From Diogma glabrata (lineage: Eukaryota; Arthropoda; Insecta; Diptera; Cylindrotomidae), in assembly GCA_963693315.1 (NCBI GenBank), contig OY856188.1, positions 98,120,915 through 98,184,914 of the forward strand: 64,000 nucleotides of DNA, read 5' to 3'. The notes under the pieces were generated by a model. That model ran no database searches. It was not told the origin of the DNA and saw only the letters and a program-made list of their open reading frames with translations. Shown here one piece after another: positions 33,662 to 45,299 of this stretch. The position numbers and the translations under genes are program-made. The first letter of the stretch is position 1; each line of letters opens with the position of its first letter.

Positions 33662-35503
33662 CTTCGGTCTGAAAGACCTAAGTATTACATACTTGAGCCA
33701 GAAGTGAAATTCTTAACCCAACTTTTTTGGTCATTTCTCAACGTTTTAGGACCTACTGATTCTAAGCAAGCAAAAAAAAATGAATGTCTGTCTGCCGGCT
33801 GTCATTACCTACGCTGCAGGGAAAATTGCTGAAGGGATTTCAAAAATTTTTTTTCTCAAAATAGGTATACTCAAGGGACGGTCCGAAAGGACGCTGTGTT
33901 CGATAACTGTACCGGAAGTGTGTCTAAGAAATCATTAAATGTGTCAAAAATAGCAAATTTTCATATTTTTGGCTTAAAAAACGTTCATTTTAAGTGATTA
34001 CAAGTACGAACACTGAATTTGAAATCTTGATAGTAGGGATTGGTATGTGAGATCAAAAACTAGATTATTGCATTATAAGTTTTTCAAAAAATGTAGTCCA
34101 GTGTGTCAAAAGAAAGATTTTAATTTTTTTTTTGCCCAATCTTTTGGAAAAAAATAAAATTAATAATTTGTATGGCATGAAATTTGATCATTATTATAGA
34201 GAATTATGGCATTATAAGTTTGTCAAAAAAATGTTGTCTCGTGGGTCAAAAGAAAGATTTTTATTCACTTTTTTACGCAATTTTTTGGAAAAAAATAAAA
34301 TTAATAAGTTGTATGACATGAAATTTTATTATTATTATAGAGAATTATGGCATTATAAGTTTGTCAAAAAAATAATGTCAAGTGTGTCAAAAAATGATTT
34401 CATTTATTTTTTTAGCCAATTTTTTGGAAAAAAATGTAGCTGTTTTTATGACGTAAATGTAATTGAACATGAATTTGGAAATGGACATTTTTGAATTTGT
34501 TATAGTTTTTGAAAGGTTTTTGGAATTTTGAAAAAAGTTTGTTTATTTGATTTTGTAATAATTGTTGCAATATTTTTAGAATTTAAAAAAAAAATGGAAT
34601 TCCTTTATATATAATTTTAAAATTTTGAAAAAAGTTTCAATTTTGGATTTGTAAGATTTTTTTAATATTTTTAGAATTTTGAAAAATTTTAAATTTTTGA
34701 TTTTATCATAATTTTGCAAAAAGTTTTAATATTTGATATTGTTATCATTTTTGCAATATTTTTAGAATTTTGGAAAAAGTTTAAGTTTTGGAATTTTCAA
34801 GAATTTTTGGAATATTATTAAAATTTAGAAAAAGTTTAAATATTCTATTTTATTCTAATTTTTGGAATATTTTTAGAATTTTGAAAAAAAAAACAGAATT
34901 TTTGAATTTTATATATATTTTTAGAATTTTGAAAAAGTTTCAATTTTTGATATTTTTAGAATTTTGAAAAAAATTTAAATTTTTGATTATATTATAGTTT
35001 TTATAACTTTGGAAAAAGTTTCAATTTTTGATTTTGTTATAATTTATGCAATATTTTTAGAGTTTTTGAAAAAGTTTTAATCTTTGATTTTGTAAGAATT
35101 TTTGAAATATTTTTAGAGTTCTGTTTGAAAAAAGTTTGAATTTTTGATTTAATTTCATTTTTATAATATTTTTGGAATTTTGAAAGTAATATGAATTTGT
35201 GATTTTGAAATATTTTCTCGAAACGCTAAATAGAGAGGTTTTGAGTAGTTTGCTGATTGTATAATCTTTTTACTAAATTATGTTAATTTATGATCTGTTA
35301 TAATTTTCCAACAACGTATTGATGTTTCGTGTTGGTTTTGTAATACATATCTAAATAAAGATAAAAAATACATGTACTTTAACAAAAAGTTATGTTTGAT
35401 ATACATCGCTGCCCAAAACTAAAAACCATGTCTTAAAACTTTTTTGCCATAAATTATATCATAATCTTTAACCCAGACCAAAGTCTTGATATCTCAGAGC
35501 TGT
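33662..35503 (+). repeat. 1.8 kb minisatellite-bearing repeat family, copy A
   Basis: Homologous in the same orientation to 46757-48553. It starts ACTTCGGTCTGAAAGACCTA and ends CAGACCAAAGTCTTGATATC, then TCAGAGCTGT; the two ends share an inverted ACTTCGGTCTG-type sequence. Inside are a unique segment with TACGCTGCAGGG and GTACCGGAAGTG, then about three ~140-bp tandem units (GAATTATGGCATTATAAG at 34201 and 34342), then an AT-rich minisatellite (34520-35200) built on TTTTTAGAATTTTGAAAAAG. The frame 34132-34494 stays open only because 141 bp is a multiple of three. Confidence 0.85.
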
Positions 35504-36551
35504 GAGATTTCAGCCTCTCCATATTTTTCCATTGCAACTTAGAAAAAATTGTGTCAGATAACGTAACTGGGGAACTATGATTAGAATTAATTTTGCTACA
35601 CACAACCTCTAAGTTTAACTTGTAACCTCTAAGTGAAATTAGTTGTTCTTTTCGAAGTTTTCTGCACTAGACTATTAAATTTTTTCCATATTTTGTTGTT
35701 TTTGGTCAGGCTATGATTAATCACGGTTTTGCTTATAGTTAGTTTACTGAAACGTTCGAACATTTAAGAGATTTTACTGAAAAATTGGTTTGCACCGACA
35801 AATTGATTCGCACCAAAATTAAAGAATTAACAACTAAGTCCTCTGAACGCAATGCCAAATATTACAATCTATGCTCAGGAGATATCAAACTTTCAGTCGG
35901 AACCGAAGCGTTTTAATGAATCTCAAGTTTATTAAGAGCAAGGTTCAAGTTGGTAATCCTCAATATGATCTTGAATATATGAAAGGATGTAGATATGGGA
36001 TTTAATACTCCAAAAATATTCGGCACTACTAAACAAGTAAGGAAATATCAGGGTCTTGGGTTTAAGACACTAAAACAGCTTGGGCTCAGAGATGACAGAA
36101 CATTAGTCCTTGGGAATGGTTTTATTACTGTATATAGATTTTGGAAGATAATTTTTATCATGCAATTGTTTTTATAGTTTTTCGTGGAGAGGTAAAGTAC
36201 AAATAAAGTAATTCACCATTTTTTTTATCAGTCAAAATTAAACTGTGCGAGTGTATGTTTTTCACTTTTATTAAACAAAATCGAGATCAGTTTCATAGAT
36301 TTCATAAAATTTCAACATTGATTTCATAAAATAAGTTGCATTTAATATTTATATGAATGACGAAATGCAAAAAATAAAATTATGATATTTCAAATTAATT
36401 TTTATACAATTTCTTTTAATAGCTTCAATATTAACGCACTGTAGGATATCACTTTCTTTAATTTATTGCTTTAAAAATGAATAGCAATTTTGCTGAATGA
36501 TTAATTATCCGCATGGAAGGATCAATTTTTTTTATTTGTAAATTTTTTTAT
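35504..36551. other. Spacer, no gene recognised
   Basis: The short frame at 35995-36177 shows no known motif. Tandem TAACCTCTAAGT words occur near 35605-35632. Nothing else is supportable. Confidence 0.4.
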
Positions 36552-36905
36552 TTTTGATCTACGACTGTGACAACCCCGCGTACTACAGTCCTTGCTATTG
36601 ACATACGAGCTAACGTGAGATATCACATACCACTGGCAAAAGCAGTGAGAAATCATTAGCAAAGGTGATATCTTAGAGGTGCTGGTGAATGAACTCTATT
36701 CAGTCGACGGTGGGACCCTCAATTTTAGCTATGAAGTATTCCTTGATGATACTACGTTATTGCTTATTCGAAGAATTGATCCTTCATATAACATTCGGTA
36801 TGGATTTTAATCATTGAGAAAAGAAGTGCTTCGCATGATCAAGGAATGTGCCACTAGCTAGATTATTGGACGTATGTTGTTGTGACAGATATTGTAATTC
36901 CTACT
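36552..36905 (+). repeat. SINE-like repeat sharing the LINE 3' tail, copy 1
   Basis: Homologous to 55386-55680. Both begin TTTTTGATCTACG and continue ATAACCCCGCGTACT-like, GATATCACATA, GAACTCTATTCAGT and CCTTCATATAA. Both end in TGTTGTGACA-ATATTGTA-TCCTACTAC. This last ~40 bp matches the 3' end of the LINE at 12722, while the rest does not. The layout resembles a SINE using a LINE's 3' tail. The head is not a clear tRNA or 5S promoter, so a different LINE 3' UTR is the alternative. Confidence 0.65.
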
Positions 36906-39493
36906 ACAAAATACATTTGATTAAAAAAAAGCAAGAGCATACGCGTTGTATTGATTTTGATCAAAGATAAATTGCTCGATACGAACAAGGCGTAAACTGC
37001 GCATCGGTCTCAATATTTTTTTATCAGTCTGTCTTTTAATATTCTTCTGTAGAAGTTTGTTCTATTAAATTAAATTTTTTACACAAATTGGCATTTGCAG
37101 GGTTTTTACTTTTTTCAAAATATCGTTTAATATTTAAAACTTTTAATCACTGTGCCATGCATTTTTTCACAATATTGATATCAATAAAAATTAACTGATT
37201 TTACATTAATAATTAATGTAAACAATATATATACAGTAAAAAACATATACTCGTATTAATAATAGTTTTTAATAAACATGTCTACAATGAAATTATTTTG
37301 AACATATATTGTATTAATTTACAAGAATCATGTAAATTTATTTTGTACGTGAACCAGCCTTTTAAATAAACCTATAGGAAACTCCAAAGTTCCCATATGA
37401 TTTGAAGTTCATGTAAGGTTCCTACAGCAAATGTGTTCTTGCGAGATCTTGCAATGTTCTTCCAAGAAAGATACTTTTTACAGAAATATTTTTCTTGTAT
37501 GATCTTGTAAACTTCTGTTCCCAATTTTCTACAAGAAATTTTTTCCTGCGTGATCATGTAAGATCACCTTTATAATTTTCTTGTAAGAATTTTCGGGTGG
37601 GAATGCACTTTATTTTTGTGTTATAGAAACAAAAATTAACAGATTTTACATAGATAAATATTGCAGACTCATGTTTCTTAACTCTACTATTAGTTTAGAA
37701 TATTATTGTTTCCCGCGTTTGTCTCTTCATTCATATAGATCCGGTTATATTTATTGGTATATATTATATTTATTTATTGTTGCACAAATTAAAATTTGTT
37801 AGATAACATTTGTTTGTATTTCTATCAAATTTTTGTTGCCGTCATTATACTGAAATTACTTGGTAAAATTATTTGAACAAAATAAAATACTTAAACCATT
37901 GTCTAGAATCAAATTTTAGATAATTAAATATAAGCCGCGTAGCAATTACAAAACATTAAAATATAGTAAAACTACAAAGTTTTCAGGTATTTGTGCCTTA
38001 ATGCTTGATTTATTCAATCTTCAACTCTTAACCCTTTAAATCAACCATCTATCAAATCAAATTAAAACCTTAATCTAAGTTATAACAATCAATAATCAAA
38101 TCTTAAAAAACGGTTTTTTCTCTTTATTCTATATTTCATTTCAGTACAAACAAATCGTTAATTTGTTTTATTATCAACAAACAATCAATAATTTATTACT
38201 CAAACAATTTAAACTTTAACATCTAAACTTTAAAAAATTACTCATGGTTTCATACAAAAGGAACTTCCTACGAGCACACCAAAACATAACAAAACAATCA
38301 AACAAACAATCGTAATTAGTTTCTTCTTCATTTCAAGTACTGTGCACCAAGCATGCATGCATGCACAACTAATAAAGAAATTTTCTTTTAATATGCCTAT
38401 TTTTCTCCACATATAATTAATATTGTTGATATTTTCATTATTATTATTATTATCATAATTTTTTATTAAAATTAATGTGTTATGTATTTTTATTTTTTAC
38501 TAATAATTAACAATAAATTATCTTTTAAAAAAAATTTAAAAATAGAAAATTGTCTATGACTATTATAGTTTTATTCAAGGTCAAAAATGAAATTTTGATG
38601 TATAACAACTATTGATTAGGTGAAATTTTGTATAAGTAAGAGATGAGTTTAATCTTCTAAATTGGTGATGTAGCGCTTAAAAAAATTTAAAATAATTATG
38701 ATATATTTGTTATTTTCGAATATATTAATTTTACCACATCTAATTATAATTGTTCGTATGGTATGGTGAAGATAAATTTTTAATTAAAAAAAGCAAGAAG
38801 TGTAATGTTTAAGTGTAATAGGTTAAAGTATAAAACTGCATAGATCCTAAAATTTAAGGTTGGTTTTGTTAATTCTTCAAAGTATAACATAGTTGCATAA
38901 AATTATAAATTGCAACATATTTTTATTTCTGAATACATATTTTTTATTCACTTTAATTTAACGATCAATTATAAGTTTTACGGATACTTGTAGTAAAGTG
39001 ATTTAAGCTGGAGAAAAAAATATTGATTTTACGATTTTATGATGCAATCGATAATTAAATATTATTTTTAATCAACTAGAAAACTTTGATTTACTGTAAG
39101 AAATTTATTTTAATGTTATTTTGATATTTGTTAATATTTTGTTGTGTAAAATTTTGCTTATTATTTTGTGCGCATTCTTATTTTGGAAGGGTTGTTAAAA
39201 ATAAAAAATTATTAATAATAAATTACATGCATCATAAAAGAATTGTTTTTTAAACGAGATGTGGAAAGGATTACATTTGAATTAATTGGTAGAAAAATTG
39301 GTAGATCTGATTTTTATTATATTTTTAATTATTATAAATATTATTTAAGAAATAATATGTTTTTATGTTTTGTTTACTTCTCTTTGTAATGTTTAGAAAT
39401 ACGTTTAGTTTTTATGAGGAATATGAGCAATTTAAATTTTGTTTCAAGTTGTTTAGATAATTTATTAGATAGTTTTCAAGATATTTTTTGTGT
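36906..39493. other. AT-rich non-coding tract
   Basis: No gene recognised. At 37370-37600 several CTTGTAAGATC, CTACAAGAAATTTT and CTTGTAAGAATTTT words form a local cluster of related inverted sequences. The rest is A/T-rich without structure I can name. Confidence 0.45.
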
Positions 39494-39550
39494 AAATAAA
39501 AGGTGTTGAAATATAAAGGGCTACAATATGTGTCACAACAACACATAAAA
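39494..39550 (-). mobile_element. Short LINE 3'-end fragment
   Basis: TAAATAAAAGGTGTTGAAAT, then CTACAATATGTGTCACAAC and AACACATAAAA, match the last ~55 bp of the 12.7 kb LINE family in the same orientation. It is an extremely 5'-truncated insertion or an eroded remnant. Confidence 0.65.
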
Positions 39551-39834
39551 AACTATTATCACATTAGTGATATTTTCAAAAAAATTAAATATATATAATT
39601 TCTTTAAAAGATTAATAAAATTAATAAAATATTAGTAAATATAATAATTAGTTAAAAAAATTAAAATATAATAGTTAGTTATTAAAGTAATATATTTCTA
39701 ATAAATTTATTAAGCATACCCTAATAACATTTATTAGGATATTTTTAATAAATTTATTACAAATAAATTATTATTTCTTAACTTCTAGTTCTATTGGTTG
39801 TTATGCCAAATTTTGATTCGTCACTTTTCACTTG

Positions 39835-42430
39835 TAGACTGTAGTGTGGATAAAGGCTTTTTTATTGGAAATTAGGATAAGGGACTGTTGTTAACCGAAC
39901 CTACTGCTTATGTCCAGGTGCACCAAGTCCAGGTGCGCCTGAGATCCCTATCAATTAGTTCAATATCGCTCCAAAACTAATCACCTCCTTGCCATACATA
40001 TTGGCATCTTTTGTCAAAGTGTTATAAAAATTTAATTATGAACAACAAACATAAAAACGCATGGTGAAAAAATAACCAGTTGTATGATTGATCCCCTAAT
40101 CCTTTTCCAATGTACCCCAAAAGTTAATAAAATCATTTTTATATTGATTGAAACTTTTTGCTGATGTTTCATGGAAATCAATTTGTAACTGTAGGCTAAA
40201 GTAGGGATAAACACCTGAAAAAAAATTTTAAATCAATTTTTTAACCGGAAGTAGCAAACTGGAAGTTGGTATGCGGAAATATTGGAAACTGTACTGAAAC
40301 CTTATATTTTTACTTCACCACAATTTTAAATTGTGTGAAGCAATGCAATCTATCGTGAAAAAAAAAAATCTTACATACCCCAAATTTTATTTTATCTTTT
40401 GTTTTGGACCATCCTCTATCTAAATAGCCAAAAAAAATTTTGGTGTACGTCTGTGTGTGCGTGGGTGGGTGGGTGGGTGGGTGGGTGGGTGGTTGTGTGA
40501 GTTTTCTGCATAGGATCTTGATGAAACTTTGGCAAATGATACAGGTTCACTTGAAAATGGAAGATCTGGATTCATTTCAAATTTGGACAAAATGGCGGGG
40601 GGTCTCCCGAACACCTCTAAGTTTAAATCTTGAATAACTTCTGATCCCGGGCTAAGATCTTATTGAAACTTAGTATATAAGGTTTTAGTACGGTTTCCAA
40701 TATTTCTGCATACCAACTTCCGGTTTGCACTTCCGGTTAAAAAGTTTTTTTTTCAGGTGTTTATCCCTACTGTAGCCTACAATTACCGATCGATTTTCAT
40801 GAAACGTTGCGAAAAGCTTTTAAATAACATGAGAAAAATTTTATCAGCTTTTGGAGCACATTGGATAAAGGGTTGGGGGGTCCACCATACAACAGGTGGT
40901 TTTTTCCACAAAGTTTTTATGTTTGTTGGGAGCATAAAACATTCATTCGTGAATGAATTTTGATGACACTTTGGAAAAAGACGCAAACATGTATGACAAA
41001 GAACTGATTAGTTTTGAGCGATAGTGAACAAAGTGGTGGGGGGTCCCGGGAGCACCTGTTTTTTTGAAAGCTCTATAACTTCTGTACCTGATAAGCGAAT
41101 TGGATAAAACTTGGTGCATGAGTATGTAGTACGGTTCACAATATTTCTGCATCCCAACTTCCGGTTTTTCACTTCCGGTAAAAAAATTTTTTTTGTACTT
41201 TTCTGAAGTTTTTTCAGTGTCTTTATGCACACTACAGCCTACAATAATGAAGTGATTATGATGAAACTTATGGAATAGGGTTCCAATTAGTGTGAAAAGA
41301 TAATTATCATGTTTTGGGACACATTGATCAAAGTGGTCGGGGGTCTACCATACAAATGCTGACTTTTCACACTTTGTTTTTTAAGTTTGTTGGGAGCATA
41401 CAGACTTCGTCAATTAATTTATTTTAATGACACTTGGAAAAAGATGGAGACTTAAGTAACAAAGAAGTGATTAGTTTTTGGATAATATTGGAATAAGTGG
41501 TGGGGGTCCTCCCGAACACCTGTTTAATGTGTCACACTTTTTTCAATTTTTGTTGGGAGCACACAGCATTCGTTCGTGATCGAATTTTGATGACACTTTG
41601 GAAAAAGATGCAAACATGTATGACAAAGTACTGATTAGTTTGTGAGCGATAGTGAACAAAGTGGTGGGGGGTCCCTGGAGCACCTGTTTTTTTGAAAGAT
41701 CTATAGCTTCTGTACCTGAGAAGCGAATTGGATGAAACTTGGTACATGAGTATGTAGTACGGTTTAAAATAGTTCTGCATCCCAACTTCCGGTTTTTTCT
41801 TCCGGTAAAAAATTTTTTTTTTAATTGTTGGCAGTTTTTTCAGTATCTTTATGCACACTACAGCCTACAATAATGAAGTGATTATGATGAAACTTATGGA
41901 AAGGTTTCAATTAGTGTAAGAAGATAATTATCATCTTTTGGGACACATTGATCAAAGTGGCGGGCGATCTACCATACAACTGCTGACTTTTCACACTTGG
42001 TTTTTAAAGTTTGTTGGGAGCATACAGATTTCATTCATTAATCAATTTTAATGGCACTTTGAAAAAAGATAAAGACTTTATTGACAAAGAATTGACTAGT
42101 TTTTGGACAATATTGGGATAAGTGGTGGGGTCCTCATGAACACCTGTTTATTGTTTCAATGTTTGTTGCATACAACATTCGTTCGTTAAGTAATTTTGAT
42201 TACACTTTGCAAAAAGATGCAAATATGTATGGCAAGGAACTGATTAGTTTTTTTAGCGATAATGAACAAAGTGGTAGGGGGTCCTCCAAGCACCTGTTAT
42301 TTTGGAAGCTCAATAACTTCTGTACCTGATAATCGAGTTGGATGAAATTTGGTACATACACATTAAGTACGGTTTACAACAGTTCTGCATCCTAACTTCT
42401 GCTTTGTCGCTTCCGATAAAATTTTTTTTA
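39835..42430. repeat. ACCGGAAGT repeat family, copies 2-3 joined head to head
   Basis: From 39835 to about 40305 the sequence runs in the same orientation as copy 1 (GGGATAAACACCTG, AACCGGAAGTAGC, GGAAATATTGGAAACTGTACT). At about 40305 it meets an inverted copy that runs to 42430, starting with the terminal hairpin. The inverted part carries two extra modules: CACACTACAGCCTACAATAA recurs at about 41228 and 41855. Paired ACTTCCGGT motifs occur at 40725-40740, 41157-41180 and 41784-41810. The frames here are not conserved proteins. Confidence 0.8.
40454..40497. repeat. GGGT microsatellite
   Basis: About eight GTGG/GGGT units lie within the inverted ACCGGAAGT repeat. The matching place in copy 1 (about 9151-9175) has only a few CACC/CACAC units, so the tract expanded in this copy. 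Confidence 0.9.
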
Positions 42431-42735
42431 CTTTTTCTCGTACAACAGAATTTATGTTTGTTGGGATACTACTGCCTTCTTTAATATTTTTATTATTAGA
42501 ACTACGAAGTCCATAATATTGGTTAGCTTTTAATTAAAGTATTTTATGGATATTAGCTCATTATATATCCAGAACACTATGTTTCCAGAGCTGTGGTGAA
42601 GTCAGCCTATGCATCAGCGTCGCAATATTTTTTTTATTGAAAGTTAGGCATGTTTAGTGTTAATATAATTAATTATATATTAACGTCTCTGAATATCCGA
42701 AGATACCATGCCAACTAGGGATTAGAATCGATTGA
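42431..42735. other. Spacer between repeat and LINE copy 2
   Basis: AT-rich sequence without a recognisable feature. It may include the LINE 3' UTR, whose end could not be fixed. Confidence 0.35.
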
Positions 42736-42738
42736 GAA

Positions 42739-43122
42739 TTAAGTTTCTTTAAAAAATTTATGAACGGCGACTTTGAACTTTTGCGGATTAAAGTTATCAG
42801 GGAAAAGCCAAGAAGGTAATGAATTCCAGAGATGAGAGACTCTGTTGAAAAAGTCGCGCTGGAAGACTACAGTTCTACATCTAATTATTTGAACCGTAAA
42901 AGGATGGGCCGCTACAGATGCTCTGGTATGACGCGATAGGTTTGCAGACTTAGGTAAAATCGATTTGATTTCTTCAGAAACCCGTTCATCCATGGTATAT
43001 TTGTAGAAATTCTTCAAATCAGCAACATTTCTTCTCTGCTGCAAGGAATCAAGGTCATTAGTAAGATTTGAGTTACCAATTAATTTAACTGCTCTCCACT
43101 GTATAGAATCAAGATGCTTCAA
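42739..43122 (-). pseudogene. LINE copy 2 ORF2 C-terminus
   Basis: Continues from the RT frame with a frame change near 43115. LDSIQWRAVKLIGN, DLDSLQQRRNVADL, then IIRCRTVVFQRDFFNRVSHL with WNSLP form the typical LINE C-terminal domain. The same motif order occurs in the 12.7 kb element. Confidence 0.85.
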
Positions 43123-44035
43123 ACTTTAAGTATGCTCCACCCCATATATGAGAACAATATTCCATGCAGGGACGTATAAAAGATTTGTATATTAAAAAAA
43201 GCTGTTCACTATTGAAAAAATTACGACATCGTCCTAAAAACCCCAGTTTTTGAACAGCGCTCTTCGCTAGGCTAAAAATATGGGAATTCCATTTCATATT
43301 ATTTTCAATCTCAACTCCCAGAAGTTTCACGGACTCTTTCTCCATCAGATCACTGGAATCAAACTTCAATGAAAAAGGGTTGGGTGTTGACAATCTTGAA
43401 AAATGGCAAACTTGAGTTTTGGACGTATTGAATTCAACACTGTTAGCAATACCCCAATCAAAAATAGTTTTAAAATCAACGATTAATGAATCTATCAAAT
43501 TTGATCTACAGTTATTAAGCGCTAATGGTGGATATAATCTAGGTGCAGCATGAGATGCATGAAGAGTGCTCTCATCAGCAAAACTATGGATGGGATTAAT
43601 TGTTGAAACTAACAAGTCATTAATATAGATAAGAAAAAGAGTTGGGAATAAAGCGGAACCATGAAGAACTCCTGCATTAGTCAAAAATACATCCGATGAA
43701 ATACCGTCAACATTGACTCGAAATTTTCGCTCAGATATAAAACTTTGCATCCAAGAAACTAGTGGCTCATCTAAACGATAACATTTCAGTTGGCATATAA
43801 GATATTTGTGCCAAACTTTGTCAAATGCTTTGGAAATATCAAGAGCAACACCGAAAGTCTCACCAAAGTTTTGAAGGGATTCGTTCGAAAGATGAGTAAC
43901 AAACGAAAGCAAATCTCCCGTTGCTCTTCCTTTTTGAAAGCCGTATTGTCTTTCATTAAGTAATTTGAAAAACTCTAAGATGCTCATTAAATTAAAATTT
44001 ATATATTTTTCAAAAACTTTAGAAACTACTGACAA
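43109..44035 (-). CDS. LINE copy 2 reverse transcriptase segment (308 aa)
   Basis: The open frame covers most of the RT: SVVSKVFEKYINFN, RQYGFQKGRATGDLL, VALDISKAFDKVWH (first catalytic Asp), then NAGVLHGSALFPTLF where GVPQGS is usual, and SFADESTLHAS. That last motif is the FADD box with its second Asp changed to Glu. The post-RT region follows with VEFNTSKTQ, VKLLGVEIENNMKWNSHI and PCMEYCSHIWGGA. The two altered RT motifs alone would be expected to impair activity. The Met at 44035 is simply the first in the open frame after an upstream stop. Confidence 0.88.
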   Translation of the reverse strand: MSVVSKVFEKYINFNLMSILEFFKLLNERQYGFQKGRATGDLLSFVTHLSNESLQNFGETFGVALDISKAFDKVWHKYLICQLKCYRLDEPLVSWMQSFISERKFRVNVDGISSDVFLTNAGVLHGSALFPTLFLIYINDLLVSTINPIHSFADESTLHASHAAPRLYPPLALNNCRSNLIDSLIVDFKTIFDWGIANSVEFNTSKTQVCHFSRLSTPNPFSLKFDSSDLMEKESVKLLGVEIENNMKWNSHIFSLAKSAVQKLGFLGRCRNFFNSEQLFLIYKSFIRPCMEYCSHIWGGAYLKFEAS

Positions 44036-44107
44036 AATTGAAATGGGACTGTAATTGGATGGGTCAGTTTTTCTACCCTTTTTTGCAACTGGCTGTACAC
44101 TAGCAAT

Positions 44108-44869
44108 TTACCATATTTCAGGAAAAATCCCTTTCTTATAAGACAAATAAAATATTTTAGTGAGAATAGGTGCTAGCTCCCTAGCAAACGTTTTAAGCAT
44201 AATTGGAGGAATATGATCAGACCTTGTTGCCTTGTTGGTATTAATTTGTAAAAGCATTTTTCGAATAATGTTTTTACGAAAAATTATTTGCTTCATTTTG
44301 AGCGATGTTTTAGGAATAGGTCTAGGTTGGAAATTGGGTTCGACTAGTGTAGAATTTATAGAAAAAAAATGTCCAAGCAAATTAGCCTTTTCTTTTGGGT
44401 CAATAAATAGTATATCTCTATCAACAAGAGGAAGAAGAGAAGATTTACAGAAATTGCCTTGATAGCCTTAGCGGCTTTAAAGAAATAACGTGAACTAGTT
44501 GGGTGTTCAGCAAGTTTAGAAGCTTTTTTCAAATTAAAAAGATTTTTCTCTTCATCTATTAGTTTCCTTCATAAATTTCTCTTTTTTCGATACTCTCTAA
44601 GGTTTTCATCAGTTTTGTTTTGGATAAACTGTCGAAAAGCCTTTTTTTAACTTTAATTGCTTATTTGCATTTACTCGAAAACCAAAGATCAACATTCGGA
44701 ATGACCAATTTATTAGGAATAAATCTGCGCATGCCTTCAAGTATAATTTCAGAAAAATTAAGAGCAGCAATGTTTGGGTCTTGGCCAATAAGACAATTAT
44801 GTTACCAAGGAAAGCGTTTAAAGAAGATTTTAAGTCCTTACCAATCCGCCGCTTTGTAGTCCCAAACAA
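44108..44869 (-). pseudogene. LINE copy 2 linker between endonuclease and RT
   Basis: Two open pieces (44609-44869 and 44108-44380) are separated by stops and shifts. The second has IRKMLLQINTNKATRSDHIP and LAPILTKIFYLSYKKGIFPE, matching the segment just before the RT in copy 1 (NNNKASGLDNTPPVILK and KSYKSGILPSCW). A stop follows immediately at about 44107. Confidence 0.75.
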
Positions 44870-44960
44870 GACGGGGATTCGCTTGTTTTGAAATTTGTAT
44901 ATTTAATTTTGTGGATATCAAATTAGGATCTAACCCACCTAAAGGCTCTGATATTTTAAA

Positions 44961-45299
44961 TTATACTAAGTATGGATCATTTGTCAAAAACAAATCAAGT
45001 AAGTTGCTCTTTTGTCCAGGAATGTCAGGAACTCTGGTAGGCTGATCTATTATCTGAGTGAAATTATGATAAAGAGCAAACAATTCAGCCTCTTTACCTA
45101 TCTCATCAGTAGAGGAAATGTCTAGATCATAATTAGGACATATATATTTACTCTTATCTAATGTTATGGCGCTCCCACTAATAATCGTTTCTGTTAAAAA
45201 AAGAATATCAGGATTGCAACGTTCAAGATATTGGTGGACCGAGTAGAGATTGACGTTCAAAGCCCTTATGTTTGTAAAATTGATGGACAATTTATACAT
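44961..45299 (-). pseudogene. LINE copy 2 endonuclease, internally deleted
   Basis: Begins LSINFTNIRALNVN and has PDILFLTETIISG, the endonuclease start with the catalytic Glu in LTET. The central part, including the GDFN block, is gone. It resumes at FTQIIDQPTRVPD and LLDLFLTNDP, the segment before the SDH motif. Confidence 0.8.

Larger units (their letters stand above)
42739..45299 (-). mobile_element. CR1/Jockey-superfamily LINE, copy 2 (different family)
   Basis: A second non-LTR element on the minus strand, with endonuclease start, RT and C-terminal domain. It is related to the 12.7 kb LINE in motif order but clearly a separate lineage by sequence. The endonuclease is internally deleted: SAITLDKSKYICPNYDLD runs straight into GKEAELFALYHNF. 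Stops and frame changes occur at about 44870, 44600, 44460 and 44105. No ORF1 was found. Confidence 0.88.

Noticed and set aside
34132..34494. A 120-codon frame with two near-identical repeats
   Set aside because: The repeat unit is 141 bp, a multiple of three, so the frame is open by chance. The matching stretch in copy B (about 47200-47550) shows no comparable open frame.
40943..41858. Overlapping minus-strand frames with similar peptides (YSCTKFHPIRLSGTE-like), also echoed at 7771-8738
   Set aside because: They fall in the ACCGGAAGT repeat. Similar peptides appear because the DNA is repeated; frames break at different places and no domain is recognisable.
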